Positions 8,188 to 14,708 of a stretch of DNA of 58,410 nt are shown here, piece after piece. The position numbers and the translations under genes were made by a program. The stretch's first letter is position 1. Each line of letters begins with the position of its first letter. Source of the stretch: a virus; the IMG/VR virus record IMGVR_UViG_3300036790_000260, positions 1 through 58,410 of that record, one strand, 5' to 3'. The notes beneath the pieces were generated by a model. It was not told where the DNA came from, ran no database searches, and was given only the letters and a program-made list of their open reading frames with translations.

Positions 8188-8469
8188 ATGACTGTCACCC
8201 GGCCGACGACGGCCGTCGACGCGAACGTGGCGTCGAGCGGTACGAACACGACGTTGTTCGCCGCGGCGTCCGGCGCGAACGGTCGTACGATCTTCAACGA
8301 CTCCACCGCGGTCCTGTACGTCAAGTTCGGGGCGACCGCCTCCACCACCTCCTACACCGTGCAGATGGCCGCGGGCGCCTACTACGAGTTCCCGCAGCCG
8401 ACCTTCGCGGGTCAGGTCGACGGGATCTGGGCGTCGGCCAACGGGTCCGCGCGAACGACGGCGTGGTGA
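8188..8469 (+). CDS. Small beta-sandwich-like structural protein
   Basis: This 93-residue protein starts at ATG 8188 behind GGAGG. It is Thr/Ala/Gly-rich, with motifs such as GRTIFNDSTAVLYVKFG and AGAYYEFPQPTFAGQVDGIW that resemble short beta-sandwich virion proteins which clip onto other structural proteins. It lies directly upstream of the beta-helix fibre gene, so it may be the fibre's attachment or a capsid protein. This is inference. Confidence 0.65.
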   Translation: MTVTRPTTAVDANVASSGTNTTLFAAASGANGRTIFNDSTAVLYVKFGATASTTSYTVQMAAGAYYEFPQPTFAGQVDGIWASANGSARTTAW

Positions 8470-8473
8470 TCTG

Positions 8474-10165
8474 ATGCCCCTCTACCCGCCAGGCGGCTCG
8501 AGCGGCGGTTCGACGTCCGCAGCGCAGTTCTCCGTGGTCGCGAAGGGCGCGAAGGGCGACGGGAAACTGTCGAACACCGGTGCGACGAACGGCACCGCGA
8601 CGGTCACGATCGGCGAGTCGGTCCTGACGTCCGCGGACGTCGGCAAGATCGTCATGGTGAAAAACGCGCTGAACACCCAGTCGACCTCCGGGCAGACCAC
8701 GTCCGTCGGCACGATCACCACGGTCAACAGCGGCACCTCGTTCACCGCGACCTGGAACACCACCCCCAGCCGCACCACCACCGGACTGCAGGTCCTGTGG
8801 GCGAGCGACGACACCGTCGCGATCCAGGCCGCGATCGCCGCCGCGTTCACCTACGGGCAGGCGCACGGGCTCGCCGAGGTGTTCCTGCCGTCCCCGGCCG
8901 GCCTGTTCTACGGTGTCGGCGGCGCGCTGCTGACGACTGACGGCACGAACGCGGTGTACAACTCGCAGCTGACGATCCCGGTCAACGCGGAGGCGAACAC
9001 CGGGGTCACGCTGGTGTTCCGCGGGGTGGGCGACGGCGGCCAGACCCGGTATTGGAACACGAGCTCGCCGGCGTTCGCCGGTTCCCCGATCGTGTCGTTC
9101 GGGGTGTTCACCGGGAGCAGCCCGCAGACCACGAGCATCAACAACGCGGGCAACCCGTCGGTGATCGGCGGTCCGACGGGCAAAAACGGGTACGGGGTGG
9201 GGACTCCGACACCCCTGTACTCGAATGTGTGTGTCGTGTTCGAGGACATGTCGATCCTGACGACGCATTCGAACTCCGGCTGGACGTACAGCGCGGCGAA
9301 CATGTTCGGCGTCGCCCGGTTCCACGCCCGCGACTTCACCTACGGCACCGTCGGCGTCGTCGAGCTGTACAACAGCAACAGTGGTGACTTCCAGGACGTC
9401 GACCTGCTGTCCGGGGGGCTGTCGCTCGGGCTGCTGATGCCGTCGAACGGCAACAACGCCTCCTCCTACCTGAACAACGTGGTGTGCAACGGCGGCTACA
9501 CGTACGCGCTGCTCGCCACCGAGCACGTCGTCGGCAACCAGGTGACGATCCTGTACTGCTGGTCCGGGATCTGCCCCTGCGGCTCCTACACAGACTCCGG
9601 GTCGAACCCGGTCTCCGCGCTCCACGCGATGTGGTTCGACCAGCTGTGCATCGAAGCGTGCTCCTACCACGTCAACATCTTCGGCGCGGGCGCGTCGGGC
9701 ATCGGGCCGATCGTGCACTTCGTGATCGACAGCGAGGGCGCGATCGAGATGCGGGACAACCCGAACGACGGCACCGGCCTCGGCGCCGCGACCGGCGAGA
9801 TCCGGCTGACCGGGTCCACCTCGGCGCCGTCGCTGACGTTCCCGACCGGGATCCGGATCATCCGCGAGCAGGTCGCCCCCGGCGTGGCGGGGTCGCCTCC
9901 GGCGCTCGTGGCGAACACCGCGGTGTACAACGTGCTGCACCGGCCGGCGACGCTGTATCTGACCGGCGGCACGTTCCTCACGACGATCCAGGTGAGCGGC
10001 CTGGCGGGTGGGGCGTCGAACCCGAGTGTGGCGACGGTCGCGGACTTCACCGGCGCCGGGACGATCGCGACGCCGTTCCCGGTGCGGCTCGGCCCGGGCG
10101 CGTGGATCAAGGTCAACACGTCCAGCGGCACCGCCGTGCCGACCGCCGTATGGGTCCTGGACTGA
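8474..10165 (+). CDS. Beta-helix fibre or spike protein
   Basis: This 563-residue protein starts at ATG 8474. The opening after a Gly/Ser leader (FSVVAKGAKGDG ... DDTVAIQAAIAAA) is the classic N-terminal cap of pectate-lyase-like right-handed beta-helix proteins used as phage spikes and depolymerases. The rest is Gly/Asn/Thr/Ser-rich with short repeated strands, and the last ~120 residues form a different beta domain. Such proteins bind or cut surface glycans. No active site can be named from sequence alone. Its position between capsid and neck genes, not behind the tail genes, suggests a head fibre or an unusually placed tail spike. Confidence 0.75.
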   Translation: MPLYPPGGSSGGSTSAAQFSVVAKGAKGDGKLSNTGATNGTATVTIGESVLTSADVGKIVMVKNALNTQSTSGQTTSVGTITTVNSGTSFTATWNTTPSRTTTGLQVLWASDDTVAIQAAIAAAFTYGQAHGLAEVFLPSPAGLFYGVGGALLTTDGTNAVYNSQLTIPVNAEANTGVTLVFRGVGDGGQTRYWNTSSPAFAGSPIVSFGVFTGSSPQTTSINNAGNPSVIGGPTGKNGYGVGTPTPLYSNVCVVFEDMSILTTHSNSGWTYSAANMFGVARFHARDFTYGTVGVVELYNSNSGDFQDVDLLSGGLSLGLLMPSNGNNASSYLNNVVCNGGYTYALLATEHVVGNQVTILYCWSGICPCGSYTDSGSNPVSALHAMWFDQLCIEACSYHVNIFGAGASGIGPIVHFVIDSEGAIEMRDNPNDGTGLGAATGEIRLTGSTSAPSLTFPTGIRIIREQVAPGVAGSPPALVANTAVYNVLHRPATLYLTGGTFLTTIQVSGLAGGASNPSVATVADFTGAGTIATPFPVRLGPGAWIKVNTSSGTAVPTAVWVLD

Positions 10166-10175
10166 GGGGGCCATC

Positions 10176-11249
10176 ATGGTGATCTACCGGCCGTGCTACT
10201 GCACCCGCGAGTCCGTCAAGCGCGCCCTGGACATGAAGCTCACGGCGCGCAACGACTGGCAGGTCGACGACGCCATCCAGGCCGGCTCGGAGTTCGTGGA
10301 CAAGTTCCTGCACCGGGTGTTCTATCCGATGATCGATACCAGGTGGGTGGACTGGCCGAACTTCCAGGCCGCGTACCCGTGGACCGTCTACCTGGACGCG
10401 GCGGAGCTCGCGGACGTGACGGTGAACGTCCCGGTGGTCACTTCGGGCGGGAACGTCATCGCGAACAGCGACATCTTCTGGGGCAACCCCCGCTACACGC
10501 CGCCGTACACCTACTTCGAGCTGAACCGGGCTTCCTCGGCGTCGTTCGGGCAGGGGCCCACGCCGCAACGCGACATCGCGATCACCGGGACGTACGGGTA
10601 CTGGATCGAGACCGCGCCGGGCGGCACCCTCGCCGCGGCGGTGTCCACGACGGGCGCGACCGCGATCACGGTGACCGGGGCGTGCACCGCGACCGTCGGG
10701 GTGGGCGACAACGTCCTGATCGGCGCCGAGCGCATGCTGATTATCGACAAGGCGATGGCCGACACCGGCCAAGCCCAGGTGTCCGGGCTGAGCACGGCGG
10801 CCACGAACGACGTGCTGCTCGGCGTCACCAACGGGACGGCCTATGCGAACGGGGAGATCCTGCAGCTCGACGCCGAGCAGCTCCTGGTCACCTCGATCGC
10901 CGGGAACACGCTGACGGTGATCCGGTCGTGGAACGGCACCGTCCTTGCCGCGCATGCGGGCGCGGAGGTTTACGGGCTGCGCACCCTGACCGTGCAGCGC
11001 GCGGCCCTCGGGACGACGGCGGCCACGTATGCGAACGGGACCGCGCTCGCGCTGCACGTCAATCCGCGCCTGGTGGCGCAGCTCACCCGCGCCTATGCGA
11101 TCGACGAGGTGATGCAGGAGCTCGGCGCCTACTCCCGCACCCAGGGCTCGGGGCCGGCGAAGCAGGGCGAGATCGGCCTGGGCATCCCGGGCCTGGCGCA
11201 GCGCTGCTACGACTCGTACGCGCGCAGCGCCCGCTCGAGGGTGGTGTGA
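10176..11249 (+). CDS. Probable head-tail connector (adaptor)
   Basis: This 357-residue protein starts at ATG 10176 after GAGGGGGCC. The N-terminal ~60 residues (CTRESVKRALDMKLTARNDWQVDDAIQAG start region, with helices around FVDKFLHRVFYP) and the C-terminal helix (LTRAYAIDEVMQELGAYSR) match the helical pattern of adaptor proteins that dock under the portal. Between them is a long beta-rich insert, including a region near residues 150-300 about ligand-free 'IGAERMLIID'-type loops. It is larger than HK97 gp6-type adaptors (about 100 residues). Its place before the tail terminator-like gene supports the call. Confidence 0.65.
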   Translation: MVIYRPCYCTRESVKRALDMKLTARNDWQVDDAIQAGSEFVDKFLHRVFYPMIDTRWVDWPNFQAAYPWTVYLDAAELADVTVNVPVVTSGGNVIANSDIFWGNPRYTPPYTYFELNRASSASFGQGPTPQRDIAITGTYGYWIETAPGGTLAAAVSTTGATAITVTGACTATVGVGDNVLIGAERMLIIDKAMADTGQAQVSGLSTAATNDVLLGVTNGTAYANGEILQLDAEQLLVTSIAGNTLTVIRSWNGTVLAAHAGAEVYGLRTLTVQRAALGTTAATYANGTALALHVNPRLVAQLTRAYAIDEVMQELGAYSRTQGSGPAKQGEIGLGIPGLAQRCYDSYARSARSRVV

Positions 11250-11704
11250 TGGACTTCACCGAGTTGCTGGACGCGCTGGTCTCGCATGCGCAGGCCGTCG
11301 GCGGGTTCGCGTCCGTGAACGGGCATCAGCCGCCGTCGGTCACCGTGGCCGGGGTGACGTGCGGGATATGGGTGCAGCGGATGTTCCCGATCCCGACGCT
11401 CTCCGGGCTGAGTGTCACGAGCATGGAGGCGCTGTTCAACGTGCGGTTGTACACCTCCGCGCTGCAGCAGCCGTACGACGCGATCGACCCGGAGATGATG
11501 AACGCCACCTCCACGCTGCTCGCGGCCTACTCGAAGGATTTCCAGCTCGGCGGCGACGTCATGGAGGTGGATCTCCTCGGCCAGTACGGGCCTTCGATGG
11601 CGGCGGCGGCCGGGTATATGGACAACGACGGGACGACGCTGCGGACGATGACGATCCAGCTCCCGCTGATCGTCGCGGACCTGTGGACGCAGGGGGGATC
11701 ATGA
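11249..11704 (+). CDS. Probable tail terminator or neck protein
   Basis: This 151-residue protein starts at ATG 11249, sharing one base with the previous stop. It has an N-terminal helix (ELLDALVSHAQAVGGF) followed by alternating strands and helices and ends in a strand (RTMTIQLPLIVADLWTQ), consistent with the alpha/beta fold of tail terminators that cap the tail tube at the neck. Gene order (adaptor, this gene, gp10-like gene, tail tube) supports it, but no motif is diagnostic. Confidence 0.5.
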   Translation: MDFTELLDALVSHAQAVGGFASVNGHQPPSVTVAGVTCGIWVQRMFPIPTLSGLSVTSMEALFNVRLYTSALQQPYDAIDPEMMNATSTLLAAYSKDFQLGGDVMEVDLLGQYGPSMAAAAGYMDNDGTTLRTMTIQLPLIVADLWTQGGS

Positions 11705-12093
11705 GCGTCTCCTACTCGGGTCCGGTGTTCGACGGGTCGGCGGAACCGATGATCGAACGCATGATCGAAGAGGTGCGGTCGACGGTCGCGGATCAGGCGA
11801 TGGTGGAGTGGGAGTCGAACATGGAGTCCCGTATCCGCCACTCCGGACCGGTCTACCAGACGTTCGCGCACGTCAAGGAAGACGGCGACGAGACGCTGGT
11901 GAACGACGGGTGGGGGGAGACCAACGAACTGCCGTACGGGCCGTGGCTCGAGGGTGTCGGGTCCCGCAACTCGCCGGTCACGGTCTTCCCCGGCTACCAC
12001 TCGCTGGGCGACGCGTACGAGGCGACACTGGAGCAGGTGGATGAACTGGTCGAACCGGTCGTCGAGGATTGGGTAGGGAAGATCAATGACTGA
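11701..12093 (+). CDS. HK97 gp10-like neck/tail completion protein
   Basis: This 130-residue protein starts at ATG 11701 in an ATGA overlap. The arrangement of an N-terminal helix (MIEEVRSTVADQAMVEWESN), a middle strand pair, a PYGPWLEGVGSRN motif and a C-terminal helix fits the HK97 gp10/tail-completion family, where a Y-x-x-x-[LV]-E-x-G signature is common. It would join the head and tail. Confidence 0.6.
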   Translation: MSVSYSGPVFDGSAEPMIERMIEEVRSTVADQAMVEWESNMESRIRHSGPVYQTFAHVKEDGDETLVNDGWGETNELPYGPWLEGVGSRNSPVTVFPGYHSLGDAYEATLEQVDELVEPVVEDWVGKIND

Positions 12094-12298
12094 GCCTGAA
12101 GGCGAGATGCTCCCGGCCGTGCCGGACGTCGCGATCCTGCGGCTGCGCCCGGGCGACTTCCTCGTCGTCACGATGCACGACCCCCTCTCGGAACACGCAT
12201 ACAGCGAGATCGCCCGGGGTCTGAAGGAACGGTTCCCGGACAATCCCGCGCTCCTGCTCGAGGGCGCCACCCTGTCCGTTCTGCGAAAGGAGGGCTGA
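12086..12298 (+). CDS. Small hypothetical protein before tail tube gene
   Basis: This 70-residue protein starts at ATG 12086, overlapping the end of the previous gene by eight bases. The sequence (VAILRLRPGDFLVVTMHDPLSE ... LKERFPDNPALLLEG) has one alpha/beta unit. Families with the wording 'R-x-G-D-x-L-V' and 'F-P-x-N-x-x-L-L' occur as small host or phage proteins of unknown role. No assignment is made. Confidence 0.6.
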   Translation: MTEPEGEMLPAVPDVAILRLRPGDFLVVTMHDPLSEHAYSEIARGLKERFPDNPALLLEGATLSVLRKEG

Positions 12299-12301
12299 CC
12301 T

Positions 12302-13261
12302 GTGGCCAAATCGAGTGGTCTCGGCGATTTCCTGTGGCTCTCCGGCGTCGACCTGTCCTCCGACACCATGTCCGGGAAGGTCTCCGGCAGCGTGGCGCTG
12401 CTGGACTTCACCGGCATCAACAACCTCGCGTTCGTACGCCAGGGCGGCCAGCGCTCGGCCAGCATCGACTGGGTGTCCTACTTCGATAGCGCCGTCTCCC
12501 ACCCGGTCCTGTCCGCGCTGCCCACCAGCGACGTCCTGGGCACGTACGTGACGAACCTCGGCTCGGCCACCCCGGCGATCGGGAACCCGGCGTTCTGCAT
12601 GCAGGGCCTGCAGTTGAACTACGACCCCACCAGAACGACGGCCGGCGCGCTGACGTTCGCGGTCACGGCCGACTCCGACAACTACGGCGGCGAGTGGGGC
12701 GCGCTGCTCACGCCGGGGGCGCGCACGGACAGCGCGGCCACGAACGGCGCGAGCTTCGACGGCGCGGGCGGCTTCACCACTCCTGCGGTGCCGTTGACGA
12801 CGGTGCCGGTGCAGAACACCTCCGCGCTGCCCTACACGGTGGTGGTCAGCGCGGGCACGGTGACGCTGGTGACGGTCAACGGGGTGACGGTCGGCGCCGG
12901 CGACGGCACCTACACGGTTCCGGCGGGCGCGTCGATCGCGATCACTTTCTCGGTGGCTCCGACGTGGACGTGGACGGCCGCGCCCGGCGCGTTCGGGGTG
13001 CAGGCGTATCTGCACGTGCTCGGTTTCACCGGGACGGATGCGACGGTCACGGTGCAGCACTCGGCGGACAACTCGACGTGGGCGACGCTGGTCGCGTTCG
13101 CGCAGACCACCTCCGGGCCCGGCTACCAGCGGGTGGCTACCGGCAACACGGCGACGGTCAACCGGTATACGCGCGCCATCACGACGACGTCGGGCGGCTT
13201 CAGCAGCCTCAAGTTCGGCGTGGCGCTGGTCAGGAATCCGATCGCGGCCCAGGTGTTCTAG
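12302..13261 (+). CDS. Major tail (tube) protein with extra beta domains
   Basis: This 319-residue protein starts at GTG 12302 after AAAGGAGG. The first ~140 residues (SGVDLSSDTMSGKVSGSVALLDFTGINNLAF) have the beta-strand pattern of tube proteins from phiC31-like and other actinophages. Residues ~165-220 form a Val/Thr-rich inserted strand unit, and the C-terminal ~100 residues (HVLGFTGTDATVTVQHSAD, then RVATGNTATVNRYTRAI) look like an Ig-like or carbohydrate-binding sandwich. Such decorations sit on the outside of the tail tube. Position before the chaperone and tape-measure genes supports the call. Confidence 0.75.
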   Translation: MAKSSGLGDFLWLSGVDLSSDTMSGKVSGSVALLDFTGINNLAFVRQGGQRSASIDWVSYFDSAVSHPVLSALPTSDVLGTYVTNLGSATPAIGNPAFCMQGLQLNYDPTRTTAGALTFAVTADSDNYGGEWGALLTPGARTDSAATNGASFDGAGGFTTPAVPLTTVPVQNTSALPYTVVVSAGTVTLVTVNGVTVGAGDGTYTVPAGASIAITFSVAPTWTWTAAPGAFGVQAYLHVLGFTGTDATVTVQHSADNSTWATLVAFAQTTSGPGYQRVATGNTATVNRYTRAITTTSGGFSSLKFGVALVRNPIAAQVF

Positions 13262-13278
13262 GGAGAGGTGGTGGCGTG

Positions 13279-13734
13279 ATGCAGGAGCTTCCGATGGTGC
13301 AGAGCGTCGACGGCGGCCGCCTGGTGCCGCGGGGGCGCCCGTCGCAGTGGCAGACGTTCTCCGTGCACCGGCCGCTCGCGACGCACTGGCGGCCGGCTAC
13401 GTGCGAGGAGGTGGCGTGCCCGGATTTCCTGCGCGGCTGGCGGCTGCGGGTGGAGGGCCTGGATCCGAGGGACGTGCATCTCGCGACGCACTGCGGGCGC
13501 TCCTTTCAGCGTGTCGAGGGCGGCCCCGGTGAGACGTGGCTGATCTTCAAGGCGGGTCAGGCGTGCTTCCAGGCGGCGCGGCACGTGAAGCAGCTGGAGC
13601 GCCCGGAGCTGTACGTGCTCCGCGGTGGGGATTGGCGGCAGTTGGGGGAGCCGCAGAAGCTCTCGCCGGAGTCGTGGCTCGACTCGTTCGGGGAGAACCA
13701 GGAAAAACTCCACGACGCTAAAGAAAGAGGCTGA
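13279..13734 (+). CDS. Conserved hypothetical tail-region protein
   Basis: This 151-residue protein is read from ATG 13279; GTG 13276 immediately before is also possible behind GGGAGAGG. It is rich in Trp, Arg and His (WQTFSVHRPLATHWRPATC, FLRGWRLRVEGLDP) with five cysteines, and ends in a charged helix (SWLDSFGENQEKLHDAKERG). Proteins with this W/H/C pattern are seen in actinophage tail regions but have no assigned role. Confidence 0.65.
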   Translation: MQELPMVQSVDGGRLVPRGRPSQWQTFSVHRPLATHWRPATCEEVACPDFLRGWRLRVEGLDPRDVHLATHCGRSFQRVEGGPGETWLIFKAGQACFQAARHVKQLERPELYVLRGGDWRQLGEPQKLSPESWLDSFGENQEKLHDAKERG

Positions 13735-13739
13735 CACCA

Positions 13740-14147
13740 ATGGCAAAAGCCAGCGGAATTTCATGGACCACGTTCAGCGTGGACGATGCCACGAACACGC
13801 AGCAGGCGATCGTGGACGACATCACCGACGTGAAGATCGCCACACCGCGCGCGGTCCAGGACATCACGGGCATGGACAAGGCCGCGATCCAGCGGCTGCT
13901 CCTGCTCGCGGACCTCACCCTGACGATGAACGGCGTGTTCAACGGCTCCGCGAACATGAGCCACGCGGTCTTCAGCACGATCTCATCCACCTCGGTCAGC
14001 CGGCTGGTGACGATGGTCGTCAACGCCAAGACCCTCGCGCCGACCGTCGTGCTCACCGACTACCCGCTGACCCGCGCGACGGGTGGCGCGCTGACGTGGT
14101 CGGTGCCCGGGTCGCTCAGCTCGGGCACCGCGCCCCTGTGGTCGTAA
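13740..14147 (+). CDS. Second tail tube-like or tail-associated protein
   Basis: This 135-residue protein starts at ATG 13740, shortly after AAAGAGG. Strand-rich sequence with an N-terminal SWTTFSVDDATN motif, a middle helix (MDKAAIQRLLLLADLTLTMNG) and a C-terminal SRLVTMVVNAKTLAPTVVLTDY region resembles the tube-fold proteins that some actinophages encode in addition to the main tail protein. It lies between the tail tube and chaperone genes. The role is inferred. Confidence 0.55.
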   Translation: MAKASGISWTTFSVDDATNTQQAIVDDITDVKIATPRAVQDITGMDKAAIQRLLLLADLTLTMNGVFNGSANMSHAVFSTISSTSVSRLVTMVVNAKTLAPTVVLTDYPLTRATGGALTWSVPGSLSSGTAPLWS

Positions 14148-14157
14148 GGAGTCTCGT

Positions 14158-14565
14158 ATGGGCGGTTTCCGGCTGGAGCCGAAGCAGTACAACCTGACCT
14201 TCGAGGACCCGGCGCTCGACCGCCTCGAGGTGAAGCTCACCGGGATGAGCATGGACGAGGCGCTCGACTACGACCTCGCGCGCCTGGCCGCGTGGGACGG
14301 CGTCGAGCGCAACGCGGAGCGCACCCGCGCGGTCGCGGAGACCATCGCCGCGCACCTGGTGAGCTGGAGCCTGGTCGAGGAGGACGGCTCGCCGACGCCG
14401 CTCACGGCGAAGGGCCTGCTCTCGCACGACCCGGAGGTCCAGCACGCCATCGCTCTCGCGTACGCGCTCGCCGTACGGGGGGTACCGGTCCCTTTGGGCA
14501 GCGGATCGACGAATGGCGCGGGGGTGGACTCACTGCCGACGGAGACGTTGCCCGCGAGCCCGTAG
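14158..14565 (+). CDS. Tail assembly chaperone, short form (gpG-like)
   Basis: This 135-residue acidic protein starts at ATG 14158 after AAGGAGTC. It is helical with conserved-looking stretches (LTGMSMDEALDYDLARLAAW and AERTRAVAETIAAHLVSWSL). Length and position directly before the tape-measure gene fit the upstream product of the lambda G/GT-type chaperone pair, which coats the tape measure during tail assembly. A slippery heptamer at 14490-14496 lets a fraction of ribosomes move into the -1 frame and make the longer form. Confidence 0.75.
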   Translation: MGGFRLEPKQYNLTFEDPALDRLEVKLTGMSMDEALDYDLARLAAWDGVERNAERTRAVAETIAAHLVSWSLVEEDGSPTPLTAKGLLSHDPEVQHAIALAYALAVRGVPVPLGSGSTNGAGVDSLPTETLPASP

Positions 14566-14708
14566 AGCACCGCAACGCGGCGCTGATGCTGGCGCTGTGC
14601 GACCGGTTCCACAAGCTGCCCAGCGAGATCCTGGCCGAGGACGCGTCGCTGTTCCAGATGCTCGCTATCGTCGAGAGGGGGAAACCTCAGCATGGCGAAT
14701 ATTATTGA
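14158..14708 (+). CDS. Tail assembly chaperone, frameshifted long form (gpGT-like)
   Basis: This is the predicted 183-residue fusion: 113 residues in the first frame, a -1 shift at C CCT TTG (14490-14496), then 70 residues in the overlapping frame starting GQRIDEWRGG and ending GKPQHGEYY at 14706-14708. The downstream part (ALMLALCDRFHKLPSEILAE) is the usual T-domain look: short helices with an LP-x-E/xIL motif. The second frame has no good start of its own, and its stop lies 17 bases inside the tape-measure gene, both expected of a programmed frameshift. Confidence 0.75.
14490..14496 (+). promoter_or_regulatory. Programmed -1 frameshift site CCCTTTG
   Basis: The heptamer reads GT-C CCT TTG in the upstream frame, a perfect X-XXY-YYZ pattern. 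Slipping back one base moves the ribosome into exactly the frame that stays open to 14708. GC-rich sequence follows and could fold as a stimulator. Confidence 0.75.
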
